In this document: in pieces, positions 1 to 8,670 of the stretch
How the letters are laid out: every line of letters begins with the position of its first letter
Position numbering within the stretch: position 1 is the stretch's first letter
Origin: Marinicella meishanensis
GTDB taxonomy: Bacteria; Pseudomonadota; Gammaproteobacteria; Xanthomonadales; Marinicellaceae
Reading direction: 5' to 3'
NCBI RefSeq assembly: GCF_019931145.1
Contig: NZ_JAIOUV010000011.1
Span: 124,001-188,000 of the forward strand
Length of the DNA stretch: 64,000 nucleotides
The notes under the pieces: model-generated
Databases searched by the model: none
What the model was told of the DNA's origin: nothing
The model's input: only the letters and a program-made list of their open reading frames with translations
Program-made: the position numbers and the translations under genes

Positions 1-60
1 GACCGGTCATTTTCTGTTATCCTGTTAATTCTAATCAACCAGAAGCGACATCGGGGAAAC

Positions 61-2943
61 GTGCGACTAAGTCAATGCCACCATCAATTGGGTTGGGTGC
101 TGCTGAGTCTGATCATGATTCAGCTGACCGCCCGCGCCACCATCGTCGGTACCCCGCCACTGACTGAAATCCACATCCCAGCTGAGCCTTACATCACCGT
201 GTTTGACATGGCTCAAGACCACAACAACGTCATTTACCTGACCAATGACAAAGGTTTGCAAGTGTTTGATGGCAACCGCTGGCACACCGTGTTGATCCCT
301 GACACCATTTTGACCCGCGAACTGTTGGTCGATGAAGACGGAACGGTCTACGCGGGTGGGTATGATTTTTTTGGCCGCGTGGAACGCAATGCACTGGGTC
401 AATACGTGTTCATAGACCTCACGCCTGACAACAACCCAATCAAATTTGCCAGCATTTGGGAAATCATCAATTGTCAGGGCCTGATCTATTTCCGGGCCTT
501 GAACCACGTGTTTCAATACGCCCCCCAAACAGGTAACATCAACTCCTGGTCTTTTGAAGGCCGACTGGGTGACATCATCTGTTATGCCGGTGAGGTGTGG
601 TTACAAGACCGCACCGAAGGCATGAAAGTGTTGCAAGACGGGGTCTGGGCAGACAGCCCCATTCAGCTGCAAGACAACAGCCTGATTTATGATTTACAAA
701 CCCTGGATGACGGCCGGGTTTTCATCCACTCCCAATCCGACAATTGGCGGGTGATCAATGGCCACGAGGTGGAAACCATTGCCTTCGACACCCCATTGCC
801 ACCTTTGGGCAGCTTTGCCAACTCATTGACTTTGAGCGACAACCAGGTGGTCATGGGTGGTAAAGATGGGGCCCTGACCTTCCTCAATTTCAATGACTTC
901 ACCGCACAATCTTTCCAACTGTCCAATGACTGGATCTCGGCCATCATCCGTGCCAACGATGGGGGCCTGTTGATTTTATCGAACTTCACCATCTACCACC
1001 TCACCTGGCCCAGCCCCTGGCGCATCCAGAACCGCGATGCCGGTTTGAGCAGTGACATTTTTGACCTGGCGGTGTGGAATGACCATTTGTATGCCACCTC
1101 CAGAGCCGGTGTGTACATGGAAGTGTCCCAACAACAAACCGGCCAGGGTAAGAACTTCAAAACCCTGGACTGGACCCACCAAGAGGCCTGGAATTTGCTG
1201 CCTCTGAATGACGAGGAAATGTTATTGGCCGAGTCACACCGGGCTTATTTGATCAAGACAGATCAGAGCAAACAGGCCTTAACCGACGTCATTTATCCCC
1301 GGGTGTTTCAACCTTCCAAATTCCACCCCGATCGCATCTACTTACACACCGAGTTGGACACCCGTTTGCTGTCCCAACAAGGTGAACAATGGCACGATTG
1401 GGTGGTGGCACCCGGCAAACCACGCAATGTGATTGAGTTGACTCCCGACACTTTGCTGATCACCACGGTCGAAGGCCGGTTTTTCAAAGTGATTTTGAAC
1501 GACACCCTGGATGCGGTGGAAGCCACGGTTGAAATGCACAACCAAGCCGGGATTCCGGCCAGTGAAACCGCGAAACTGACCCTTTACGAAGGCCCCAACC
1601 AGCGCATTTTCGGGCAGACAGAAAACGCCTACTACGAATTCGCCGACAACCAACTGGCAAGTTCCGACATGCTGGGACTGGGCGCTTTGTTGCCTCCGGA
1701 TCAACTGTCCAACATGGGGCTCAGTCCGACCGGACAGTTTTGGGTGTCCAGCAGTGACCACATTTACTTGTTGGATGAACAACAATGGCTGACCATTGAC
1801 GCTTCAGAACACATCCAAGGTGGCATTTATGCGGTTGAGTTCATGGCCGACCAAATCAAAATCGCCGCCAACAGCGTGATTTTGAGTTACTTACTCAATC
1901 ACCCCCATGACCAAGCGCCGGTCAGTGGCAAAATGCTGATCACCGCGGCCTCCCTGACTCCCAAAGACGGCTCTGGGCCGGTGGCCTTCCCGGTCTCCGG
2001 CTCCACCCCATTCACCATCGGTGCCGATGTGGGTGGCTTGACCATCCAGTATTCATTCACCGACATCAAACACCAAACCGCCACCCAATACCAATACCGC
2101 TTGGTGGGTCACAACAACCAGTGGTCGCCTTACAGCCACAACACCCAAGCCAGTTTTCTGGAACTGCCGGCAGGCGATTACGCTTTCGAGGTGCGGGCCA
2201 AAGACGTCAATGGCCAAGACCACAGCAGCCCGCAACTGATTTTCACTGTCGAGCCGCATTGGTATCTGACCCCTTTGGCCAAAACCGCCTGGTTCATCGC
2301 CACCTTGTTGTTGCTCTGGCTGCTGTTGAGGGTTTACCTGTGGTGGCGGGAACGCAAACACGAAGAACAAAAACGGGCGTTGAAGGCCATCATCAATGAA
2401 AAAACCCAGGCCCTGAAACTGGCCAACGAAGCCTTACAGGACCTGGCCCACAAAGACCCCTTGACCGGTTTGTCCAACCGCCTGTTTCTGGACCAGTACA
2501 TCAATGACCTGATCGATGGTCAAGTCGAACAGCTGGCGGTGATCATGATGGACATGGATCATTTCAAACGTTACAACGACACCCAGGGCCATTTGGCCGG
2601 CGACCAATTGCTGGAAAAATTCGCCCAATCCTTGCTGACCCGCATCAAACGTAAGCAGGACCTGGTGGCCCGCTATGGCGGCGAAGAATTCCTTATGATC
2701 ATGCCCAAAACCGACCAACAACACACCTTGATGGCCGCAGAAAACATCCGCAGCCACACCGAAAACCAACCTGAAAAAACCACCGTGTCCATCGGCGTGG
2801 CCTTCGCCAACAGCCAACCCATCCAAAGCGCCAAAGACGTTTTCGCCCTCATCGACCTGGCCGACAAAGCACTTTACGAAGCCAAAACCACAGGCCGCAA
2901 CCAAGTCGTGGTCTACAACGAAAAATTAGAAGTCACCACTTAA
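61..2943 (+). CDS. Membrane diguanylate cyclase with periplasmic propeller sensor (GGDEF)
   Basis: Predicted to make cyclic di-GMP from two GTP at the inner membrane in response to a periplasmic signal. The 960-residue protein starts at a GTG preceded by GGGGAAAC. It has a signal-like hydrophobic N-terminus (about 10-26), a long region of beta-propeller-type repeats (about 30-620), a Y_Y_Y-like domain (about 650-738), one membrane helix (about 742-763), a basic linker and a GGDEF domain (about 795-955). The active-site motif is intact (GGEEF, residues 873-877) and an RxxD inhibitory site (RKQD, 864-867) lies the usual five residues before it, so product inhibition is likely. The architecture matches two-component-regulator-propeller GGDEF proteins. 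The signal sensed is unknown. Confidence 0.88.
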   Translation: MRLSQCHHQLGWVLLSLIMIQLTARATIVGTPPLTEIHIPAEPYITVFDMAQDHNNVIYLTNDKGLQVFDGNRWHTVLIPDTILTRELLVDEDGTVYAGGYDFFGRVERNALGQYVFIDLTPDNNPIKFASIWEIINCQGLIYFRALNHVFQYAPQTGNINSWSFEGRLGDIICYAGEVWLQDRTEGMKVLQDGVWADSPIQLQDNSLIYDLQTLDDGRVFIHSQSDNWRVINGHEVETIAFDTPLPPLGSFANSLTLSDNQVVMGGKDGALTFLNFNDFTAQSFQLSNDWISAIIRANDGGLLILSNFTIYHLTWPSPWRIQNRDAGLSSDIFDLAVWNDHLYATSRAGVYMEVSQQQTGQGKNFKTLDWTHQEAWNLLPLNDEEMLLAESHRAYLIKTDQSKQALTDVIYPRVFQPSKFHPDRIYLHTELDTRLLSQQGEQWHDWVVAPGKPRNVIELTPDTLLITTVEGRFFKVILNDTLDAVEATVEMHNQAGIPASETAKLTLYEGPNQRIFGQTENAYYEFADNQLASSDMLGLGALLPPDQLSNMGLSPTGQFWVSSSDHIYLLDEQQWLTIDASEHIQGGIYAVEFMADQIKIAANSVILSYLLNHPHDQAPVSGKMLITAASLTPKDGSGPVAFPVSGSTPFTIGADVGGLTIQYSFTDIKHQTATQYQYRLVGHNNQWSPYSHNTQASFLELPAGDYAFEVRAKDVNGQDHSSPQLIFTVEPHWYLTPLAKTAWFIATLLLLWLLLRVYLWWRERKHEEQKRALKAIINEKTQALKLANEALQDLAHKDPLTGLSNRLFLDQYINDLIDGQVEQLAVIMMDMDHFKRYNDTQGHLAGDQLLEKFAQSLLTRIKRKQDLVARYGGEEFLMIMPKTDQQHTLMAAENIRSHTENQPEKTTVSIGVAFANSQPIQSAKDVFALIDLADKALYEAKTTGRNQVVVYNEKLEVTT

Positions 2944-2981
2944 GTACAGCATTGATGATCACAGCCAGCGTAGAATGGTTG

Positions 2982-3056
2982 CCGCAGATGCAATGCAGCC
3001 TCGATATGACATCCCAAATATTGCGGTCATTGCGAGCGCAGCGAAGCAATCTCCAT
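2982..3056. repeat. Dispersed palindromic repeat (TCATTGCGAG type), copy 1
   Basis: Two imperfect inverted arms face each other. The left arm, about 2982-3010, contains GCAGCCTCGATATGAC. The right arm, about 3026-3056, contains GTCATTGCGAGCGCAGC. The right-arm sequence resembles a small palindromic repeat seen in many bacterial genomes (from memory). A diverged copy lies at 6331-6367. The rest of the 268-bp gap between the two flanking genes shows no convincing gene. Confidence 0.55.
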
Positions 3057-3211
3057 CAGCAACGGGTGATGCCATTAATCACATGAAAAAGCATCCAACC
3101 CCCTATCCCAGAAGTGATTCGGATTAAACGAAAGAAAGGCCTTTTCCCCAGGCGAAGCGCACGCATGGATGTTGGCCAAGAAGCCAACCGAGGCTTGCGG
3201 GTAGAAGACAT

Positions 3212-3619
3212 TCAGTCATTGATCACACAATGAAAAATTTCATCCAAACTTGAAATCCTGAGTATTGGGGGATCAGATGACAGGCGCACCTCACCAAATT
3301 CACCCTCAACACAGAAGCCACCCTCAACCTTCCAAAGGCCATGCAGCGTATCATAATCAATCGATCCATCGGCATCTGTGGTTGGCGACACCTCATCCAT
3401 GGAATGCAAACCGGAGACAGCGGTGAGCTTATCGAACACCAGTTCACCAGAGACAAAACAGGAACGATGTTGGCGAGGAGGTGTGTCATATTTGGGGTGC
3501 TCAGCCAACAGTGAAACATCAAGCCTGATGCGAAACGCACGCGCGGTGCAGTCCCAGCCCAAAACAATGCTGTCTGTCATGTCCACTTGTTCGAAATGGA
3601 TTTCACCCAGTTTTTTCAT
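3212..3619 (-). CDS. Hypothetical protein, 135 aa
   Basis: I do not recognise this family. It is a soluble, acidic 135-residue protein with no signal peptide or membrane helix. It starts at ATG 3619 with MKKLGEIHFEQ. It contains several beta-strand-like stretches and a cluster of acidic residues near the C-terminus. It is the last gene of a loose minus-strand group in a repeat-rich stretch and stands apart from the core genes on both sides. Reading-frame integrity over 135 codons and a normal start support a real gene, but no function can be inferred. Confidence 0.6.
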   Translation of the reverse strand: MKKLGEIHFEQVDMTDSIVLGWDCTARAFRIRLDVSLLAEHPKYDTPPRQHRSCFVSGELVFDKLTAVSGLHSMDEVSPTTDADGSIDYDTLHGLWKVEGGFCVEGEFGEVRLSSDPPILRISSLDEIFHCVIND

Positions 3620-3701
3620 CTGATTTCTTTTATCGCCAGTCCAATGGTCAGCAATGTTGATTCAAACATTCAGTTCAGACATAAACGACCACAGCCCTTG
3701 A

Positions 3702-4169
3702 TCAACTCACAACTTCAATCAACACCACGGTTTTCACCGAATTGGCGATGAAACATTGTTCGTGTGCCTGGTGATGCATTTTTTCGATTTGCTCAATCGT
3801 GGGCTGACGATCACCTGAAAATATGACCTGGGGTCGCAAGGTCACTTGGGTCATGGAGATTTTTTTGTGGTCATCGGCTTGCATGACCCCCACGGCGTGG
3901 TCCACGTATTGATCAATGATGAACTGGCGTTTGGCCGCAATCGACAAAAAAAACAACATGTGACAACTGGACAAAGCAGCCACAAAGGCCTCTTCAGGAT
4001 CCACATGGGCTGCCACCGAATAAGGCAGCGGCACCACCTGCGGCGAAGACGACGCTTCCACCACAGCCCCACCATCAAACGACCAGCTATGACCCCGGCT
4101 GTATCGGTTGTCAATAAAACCCTCGTCCTTACCACGGGTCCATTTGATTTCAGCAGTGTATTCGGACAT
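3702..4169 (-). CDS. OsmC/Ohr family peroxiredoxin-like protein
   Basis: Probably a thiol-dependent peroxidase of the OsmC family acting on organic hydroperoxides in the cytoplasm. The 155-residue protein has the two family cysteines, one in the SSCHMLFF segment at the start of the long central helix and one in the EQCFIANS segment near the C-terminus, plus the acidic DPEEAF stretch before the first. ATG 4169 is preferred over the GTG one codon upstream because GAGGAACC lies at the right distance. A lone gene here. The subfamily (OsmC, Ohr or YhfA-like) cannot be settled by eye; the N-terminal WTRGKDEGF pattern fits the general OsmC-like group best. Confidence 0.85.
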   Translation of the reverse strand: MSEYTAEIKWTRGKDEGFIDNRYSRGHSWSFDGGAVVEASSSPQVVPLPYSVAAHVDPEEAFVAALSSCHMLFFLSIAAKRQFIIDQYVDHAVGVMQADDHKKISMTQVTLRPQVIFSGDRQPTIEQIEKMHHQAHEQCFIANSVKTVVLIEVVS

Positions 4170-4290
4170 CACGGTTCCTCTTCATTGTTCAGTCAATCCC
4201 ATTGTATGTCGCCTGATTACCATTGACCATTGATATATGACTGCCCATTCAATAACCTTTGCTCGCTCAATATAACACTACTTAAGATCG

Positions 4291-4359
4291 CTGAGCTTGT
4301 CGAAGCGAAGTTGATGCTTGAGCATTTACCAAAACAAAAATGCACTTCGACAAGCTCAG
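4291..4359. repeat. MITE/REP-like inverted repeat (CTGAGCTTGTCGAAG)
   Basis: CTGAGCTTGTCGAAG at 4291-4305 is exactly reverse-complemented by CTTCGACAAGCTCAG at 4345-4359, a perfect 15-bp inverted repeat with a 39-nt loop. This motif is, from memory, one of the commonest dispersed palindromes in bacterial genomes. It lies in the gap between the OsmC-like gene and the secreted small protein and could also act as a hairpin at a transcript end. Confidence 0.8.
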
Positions 4360-4461
4360 TGACCTCAGAAGTTGCCGCGGCAGCGATGTAGTCTAAGAAA
4401 GACATCTGAACCCATGCCGTTAACTTTTACACTAAGCAGCTTGGTCAATTTTTTGGTCTTG

Positions 4462-4959
4462 TTACTGATCTCTTTCAAGGACCAATTGGTCGGTGTTTTC
4501 TTTATTTGCAGTTAAATAGGACTCGATGCGTTCAATGTGTTTAAACCCTTTGGGCATCACAAAAGCCAAATGGTGTTGGTGTGAATCCTCAATGCTTCCT
4601 AGATTCGTTGCGTCCAAATACTCAAATTCAATTTTTCCTTCTTTAAAGGAACCGCTCATTACCAGTCTTGGTTGGTTGCCTTGCGGACAGTAATGGGTTG
4701 CCATCAACCGCTTTCCATCCAGATGATACACGGTCAGAGAATGCTTTTTGCCTTTCGACAACCAGGTTTCCATGAGCACCGTTTCATTGGCGGTCAGCTC
4801 AAATTGAATTCTGAAATCAGTTTCAGAACCTTGGACTTTCCAAGTGCCAACAAGCAGTTTTAAGGCATCAAACCCAACCTCCGCAGAGTCACTGCTTGGT
4901 TGCCCATGAACATGGGTGGAAATCAGTATCAATAACATTAACTTGGTTGAGAAGTTCAT
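4462..4959 (-). CDS. Secreted small protein of unknown function (lipocalin-like?)
   Basis: A 165-residue protein with a clear signal peptide (about residues 1-19, ending near HVHGQ). It starts at ATG 4959 behind a good AAAGGACAG ribosome-binding site. The mature part opens with a LLVGTWKVQGS motif and continues as alternating beta strands, a pattern seen in periplasmic lipocalin-like or DUF1579-like domains that hold small ligands. That assignment is a guess from shape only. No operon partner is close; neighbours lie about 120 and 290 bp away. Confidence 0.65.
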   Translation of the reverse strand: MNFSTKLMLLILISTHVHGQPSSDSAEVGFDALKLLVGTWKVQGSETDFRIQFELTANETVLMETWLSKGKKHSLTVYHLDGKRLMATHYCPQGNQPRLVMSGSFKEGKIEFEYLDATNLGSIEDSHQHHLAFVMPKGFKHIERIESYLTANKENTDQLVLERDQ

Positions 4960-5080
4960 ATCTGTCCTTTTATCAGTAAAAATTTAAAATTAATGCATCA
5001 GTGTCTTCAGTTCTTATTGATTGAACGCCTCAAGCTATACGAGTTAGCGCATCGAGCCAGAAAGGTGAGGCTGCTTTTGC

Positions 5081-5584
5081 TTATTTTGAGTTTTCAAATT
5101 CTAATCGTACGATAAATTCACTAAACTCTTTCCTAAATTCTTCAAATCCCAGTTTTTCATAGGAACCCTCTAAGAACTCTATTGTTTGAGAAAGAAAAGG
5201 AAACTCAATGTCTTTAGCTAATTCAATGATAAATTCATATTCATTTTCCCATGCTGTTAGGACTAAATCAGCTGCAAGCTCGAGATAATTTCTATAAGTT
5301 CTACCGCCACCTTCTACAAATATTTGTCTAATTGTCCCGTCATTCTTATTGACGCAATATATTGAATCGAAATTCCCATCATCCCACAGCGGTTCGTATC
5401 CTTGTGGTATGAGTTCAGATTGCTCCAGCTCATCACATAGATACAGCTCCTCGGGCACTCCAACCCATAAATGTAAGTGCTTGTGAATTTTCTCTTCTTC
5501 ATCAGTAAACTGACGAATAAAAACTTTAGGGAAATTATTTTCGATTAAATAATCAATTGTTCTTTTCTTGGTATATAAAGTCAT
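5081..5584 (-). CDS. Hypothetical protein, possibly SMI1/KNR4 (SUKH)-like
   Basis: A 167-residue, acidic, cytosolic protein from ATG 5584. The gene is visibly more AT-rich than the core genes around it, which suggests a separate origin. The segment with WVGVPEELYLCDELEQSE and the later GGGRTYRNYLELAADLV helix recall SMI1/KNR4 (SUKH) proteins, many of which are immunity proteins for polymorphic toxins. This is a weak resemblance by eye. No toxin gene is present nearby; the adjacent 151-residue gene has a similar base composition. Confidence 0.5.
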   Translation of the reverse strand: MTLYTKKRTIDYLIENNFPKVFIRQFTDEEEKIHKHLHLWVGVPEELYLCDELEQSELIPQGYEPLWDDGNFDSIYCVNKNDGTIRQIFVEGGGRTYRNYLELAADLVLTAWENEYEFIIELAKDIEFPFLSQTIEFLEGSYEKLGFEEFRKEFSEFIVRLEFENSK

Positions 5585-5661
5585 TAGTTTTATACCCTAA
5601 TGTGCATAACATCCGAAGTAACTTTGTTATAAATTCATCGAAGGAGTGTTTTATATCAGAT

Positions 5662-6117
5662 TTACCTGTTTGTTACACCCATACAATAGTTATTAGCTTT
5701 TGGATCGTCTGGATCGCTTACAACAAACTCAAAACTGTCCGATAGATTATAGCCTTTCAAGCCATCTTTCACTTTGTCACTCATTAGTGCTTTTGCACTT
5801 GTTTCAAAGAGCACTTTTGGATCTAATTCTTTTTTGGAATAAGACTGTCCCATTTGTTTCGCCAAATTATTTGCTGCTGGCCAACCTCCGACTGATGTAT
5901 TGGTGAATTGGAACCATCGCCAAGCAGCACTATCTGTTTTGTCCTCGTTTCCATCTTCATCACTTTCAACTAAGAATGACAATTCCAAGCCTTCATTCCA
6001 TGGGTAACAGTCTAATGCCATAACATTTATGGTTTCATTTTGGAACCGTCCGCGCCAATGTAGAAGTTCAATATAAATTAGATGAGAAAGTTGTTCTTGG
6101 AATTCTTGTATATTCAT
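5662..6117 (-). CDS. Hypothetical protein, 151 aa (accessory, AT-rich)
   Basis: A 151-residue soluble protein from ATG 6117. The sequence has a DCYPWNEGLELSF segment, an acidic ESDEDGNEDKTD loop and an AAWRWFQFTN helix, ending with GVTNR. I cannot place it in a family with confidence; it faintly recalls DUF4303-like proteins found in immunity and contact-inhibition loci. It lies 77 bp upstream of the possible SMI1-like gene on the same strand, so the two could be co-transcribed. Low GC relative to the core suggests horizontal acquisition. Confidence 0.5.
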   Translation of the reverse strand: MNIQEFQEQLSHLIYIELLHWRGRFQNETINVMALDCYPWNEGLELSFLVESDEDGNEDKTDSAAWRWFQFTNTSVGGWPAANNLAKQMGQSYSKKELDPKVLFETSAKALMSDKVKDGLKGYNLSDSFEFVVSDPDDPKANNYCMGVTNR

Positions 6118-6330
6118 TTTCTAATAGTTAACAATTTATTTTTAATGCATTTATGCCACTTATCCTGATATTTACCAGACATTCTCGCATGTATATTAAT
6201 GTTGAACATTGTATGTCTTTGATTTATAGCATTTAAAGGATTTATTGTCCGCATAATGATCTGGCATTGTGTGCATTGATGCCATAAATCACGTCAGTTG
6301 AATCCTGTTAATGCAGATATGCTGTTATAT

Positions 6331-6367
6331 GAGATTACCGCCGCTGCAAAGCAGCCTCGCAATGACG
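6331..6367. repeat. Dispersed palindromic repeat (TCATTGCGAG type), copy 2
   Basis: GAGATT, then a GCTGCAAAGCAGC hairpin, then CTCGCAATGACG. Reverse-complemented it reads CGTCATTGCGAG followed by the hairpin, matching the right arm of the copy at 2982-3056. Confidence 0.5.
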
Positions 6368-6427
6368 ATCTTGATTTTTTACTGAGAGAAATTAGGGGCT
6401 GAAGATCAAGATCAAAATGAAACCTGA

Positions 6428-6706
6428 ATTTCAGCCCTGAGGGTAATTTTGGGGGTGAAGATCAAGGCGGATTTTAAGTTTTAGTCTCGGCCGCTGCCGC
6501 ATCCTGCTCTCGCGACAGACCCACATCCTTGTGGGCCAGCGCACTCAAGTGTGCGTGACAGACCAAATACCTAACCCCAACCCAGAGGATTTCTTTAATG
6601 ACTCAGGACAATTTCGGGCCAATAGATCAAGGAATTCAGAGAGTAGAATTTCAGTCCTGAGGGCGATTTTGGGTGAGAAGATCAAGGCGGATTTTAAGTT
6701 TTAGTC
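6428..6706. repeat. Direct repeat pair of about 60 bp
   Basis: Unit 1 (about 6428-6486) and unit 2 (about 6646-6706) share GAATTTCAG, CCTGAGGG, then GATCAAGGCGGATTTTAAG and TTTTAGTC at the same spacing, with few differences. Each is followed by a GCGCACTCA(A/T)GTGTGCGTGAC segment, about 50 bp downstream in unit 1 and immediately in unit 2. The units are non-coding and lie between unrelated genes. Confidence 0.75.
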
Positions 6707-6749
6707 GGGAGCGCACTCATGTGTGCGTGACCGTCAAAACTTAAAATCC
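6689..6749. repeat. Large inverted repeat, 14-bp perfect stem
   Basis: GGATTTTAAGTTTT (6689-6702) pairs exactly with AAAACTTAAAATCC (6736-6749). The 33-nt loop contains GCGCAC and GTGCGT, which can form an inner stem. The right arm continues into an inverted copy of the 60-bp unit (CCCAAAATCGTCCTGA, about 6767-6782). It lies just beyond the 3' end of the minus-strand operon and could serve as its transcript end, though there is no clear T run. Confidence 0.7.
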
Positions 6750-6782
6750 AACGCCGGGATTCGCTCCCAAAATCGTCCTGAG

Positions 6783-7703
6783 TCAGAAGATTTCGCCGAT
6801 CATGCAGCGGAGGCTCCCTCCGGCCTTTTCTAACTCTGAGACATCGACACCGTGTAAAACAAACCCCCAAGATTCCAAAGTTTGTTTCGACTCAGGGCGC
6901 AAGGCATCCAAGGCCGTTTGCGAGAAAAACACATCCCGCTCAGTGATTGAGATGCAATTGCCTACAAAGGCCAGTTTTTCTTCATCTGTGATCAACAAGG
7001 TGCGGTCCTGATAGAACTCAGCGATCGCATCCACCACCGCTGGATCGGCAAATGAATCGCGGTGCATCACACAAGCATGACCGGCCAAGCAGGCCATCAC
7101 CACGTTGGTGTGGTACTCACCGGGGGCCAAATCAAATTGGAACATCAAATCCGTGGCAAAGGCTTCATCCAAGGCCACCACACCGGCGTCATCAACCCGT
7201 TCAGTCATGCCCACAAAACCGATGTTGCGGGCCCTGTCGGGCACCAGAACCCCGGTCAATTCTGCCACCGCTTTGGCGTGATCGATTTCATATTTTTCAT
7301 AGCCCAACAATTCACCAAAAAACTGGCGGATGTCCGCCCGCTCGGTTTCCTTTTGGCGGTTGTCGTATTTCATGGAGCCGATCACATAGCGGTTGTGGTG
7401 GGTGGTGGCAAAGGCGTTATTGGGGAACACCGCATCGGGCGTGTCGGCGGACCCAGGAAAAGTCACCACAGGCACGCCGACATCGGTGATGGCGCGGGCC
7501 AGGTGTTGGTGCTGATACATGGCCAGTTGCACGTCGACTGCTTGATCCATCAACATGTATTCATTGTCCTGAGCGGTTTGTTGGTCCAAACGGAAACCGA
7601 TGGGACTGACCATGAAGGCGGCTTTCATGCTGCCGGCTTGTTTGATTGGAAAAGGCTGATTGACCACAGCCGCTTTGAATTCTTCAACTGTTTTAACTAA
7701 CAT
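6783..7703 (-). CDS. Arginine deiminase-fold hydrolase (CtlX-like amidinotransferase family)
   Basis: A 306-residue enzyme of the guanidine-group-modifying superfamily, which hydrolyses arginine, citrulline or methylarginine-type substrates. Catalytic candidates are in the expected order: Asp90 in TPDAVFPNN, Glu148 in AELTG, His198 in EYHTNVV and Cys300 in GSLRCMI near the C-terminus. The layout is closest, from memory, to citrulline hydrolase CtlX and its relatives. It starts at ATG 7703 and overlaps the 3' end of dusA by 11 bp, so it is the last gene of the dapD-yffB-dapE-dusA operon. The exact substrate cannot be told from sequence. Confidence 0.8.
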   Translation of the reverse strand: MLVKTVEEFKAAVVNQPFPIKQAGSMKAAFMVSPIGFRLDQQTAQDNEYMLMDQAVDVQLAMYQHQHLARAITDVGVPVVTFPGSADTPDAVFPNNAFATTHHNRYVIGSMKYDNRQKETERADIRQFFGELLGYEKYEIDHAKAVAELTGVLVPDRARNIGFVGMTERVDDAGVVALDEAFATDLMFQFDLAPGEYHTNVVMACLAGHACVMHRDSFADPAVVDAIAEFYQDRTLLITDEEKLAFVGNCISITERDVFFSQTALDALRPESKQTLESWGFVLHGVDVSELEKAGGSLRCMIGEIF

Positions 7704-8670
7704 GTTTCACCCACTCTCGTGCTTCTGCGATCACCGACACGTCGTCTTTGCGGCGCGGTCCTTCGGTGACCAAATGTGATTTCCATTTTTTGTTGCCCGG
7801 CAAGCCGTGGAACAACCCCAATATCGGCCGAATCAGCCAATGCAAACTCAGGCCTTGTTGCAACATGGCCTGACAATACGCCACATAGGCGGTCAACACG
7901 GCATCCCGGTCGCGTTGCATGGGGGCGAAACCCAAGGCCTCGTGCATCTCTCGGATCAACCACGGGTCATTCCAAAAAGCCCGGCCGACCATCACCCCAT
8001 CCACCTGTTGCCAATGGCTTTGGGCCACGGCCACGGTGTCTATGCCACCATTGACCACCACGGTCAACTCCGGATGGGCCGCCTTGAGGTCATGGGCATA
8101 ATGATACTTCAACGGTGGTACGGTTCGGTTTTGTTTGGGGCTCAAGCCTTGCAACAAGGCTTTGCGGGCATGGATGATGAATGTGTCACAGCCCGCCGCT
8201 TGTACCGTGGTGATGAATGACACAAATGATTCATAAGCGTCGTCATCGTCCACCCCAATCCTGGATTTGATGGTGACCGGTATTGTAACGGCATTTTGCA
8301 TGGCCGCAAAGCATTCCGCCACCAATTCAGGCTCTTTCATCAGGCAGGCGCCAAAGCGGCCTTTTTGCACCCGGTCACTGGGGCAGCCCACATTCAAATT
8401 GATCTCGGCATAGCCCAGGTCTTCGGCAATGCGGGCACAGGCGGCCAAGTCGGCAGGATCGCTGCCACCCAACTGCAGGGCCACCGGATTTTCCTCTGGA
8501 GAAAAGCCCAGGTATTTGTCGCGGTCACCACGCAAGATGGCCGGACAAGTCACCATTTCGGTGTACAACAACACCCGATCTGAGATCAAGCGATGGAAAT
8601 AGCGGCAATGGCGATCGGTCCAGTCCAACATCGGGGCCACCGCCAAACGTCGATCGATGGCTGCGTTCAT
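7693..8670 (-). CDS. dusA: tRNA-dihydrouridine(20/20a) synthase DusA
   Basis: Flavoenzyme reducing uridine to dihydrouridine in the tRNA D-loop using NADPH. The 325-residue protein shows the TIM-barrel Dus signature: APMLDWTDRHCR near the N-terminus, the conserved catalytic cysteine in NLNVGCPSDRVQKG, TIKSRIG, FIIHARKA and the VMVGRAFWNDPW phosphate-binding segment. These fit DusA rather than DusB or DusC. Start ATG 8670 overlaps the dapE stop by four bases (ATGA), implying translational coupling in the minus-strand operon. Confidence 0.95.
   Translation of the reverse strand: MNAAIDRRLAVAPMLDWTDRHCRYFHRLISDRVLLYTEMVTCPAILRGDRDKYLGFSPEENPVALQLGGSDPADLAACARIAEDLGYAEINLNVGCPSDRVQKGRFGACLMKEPELVAECFAAMQNAVTIPVTIKSRIGVDDDDAYESFVSFITTVQAAGCDTFIIHARKALLQGLSPKQNRTVPPLKYHYAHDLKAAHPELTVVVNGGIDTVAVAQSHWQQVDGVMVGRAFWNDPWLIREMHEALGFAPMQRDRDAVLTAYVAYCQAMLQQGLSLHWLIRPILGLFHGLPGNKKWKSHLVTEGPRRKDDVSVIAEAREWVKHVS

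Larger units (their letters stand above)
6118..6782. other. 665-bp non-coding, repeat-filled gap
   Basis: No credible gene in either strand. It holds a diverged TCATTGCGAG-type repeat (6331-6367), two direct copies of a 60-bp unit (about 6428-6486 and 6646-6706), a third partial copy in inverted orientation reaching the end of the downstream gene, and short hairpins such as CCCACATCCTTGTGGG. See the separate repeat entries. Confidence 0.7.

Noticed and set aside
2434-2904. Long minus-strand open frame opposite the GGDEF domain
   Set aside because: A shadow of the GGDEF gene; composition is typical of antisense frames (Gly/Val/His-rich) with no domain.
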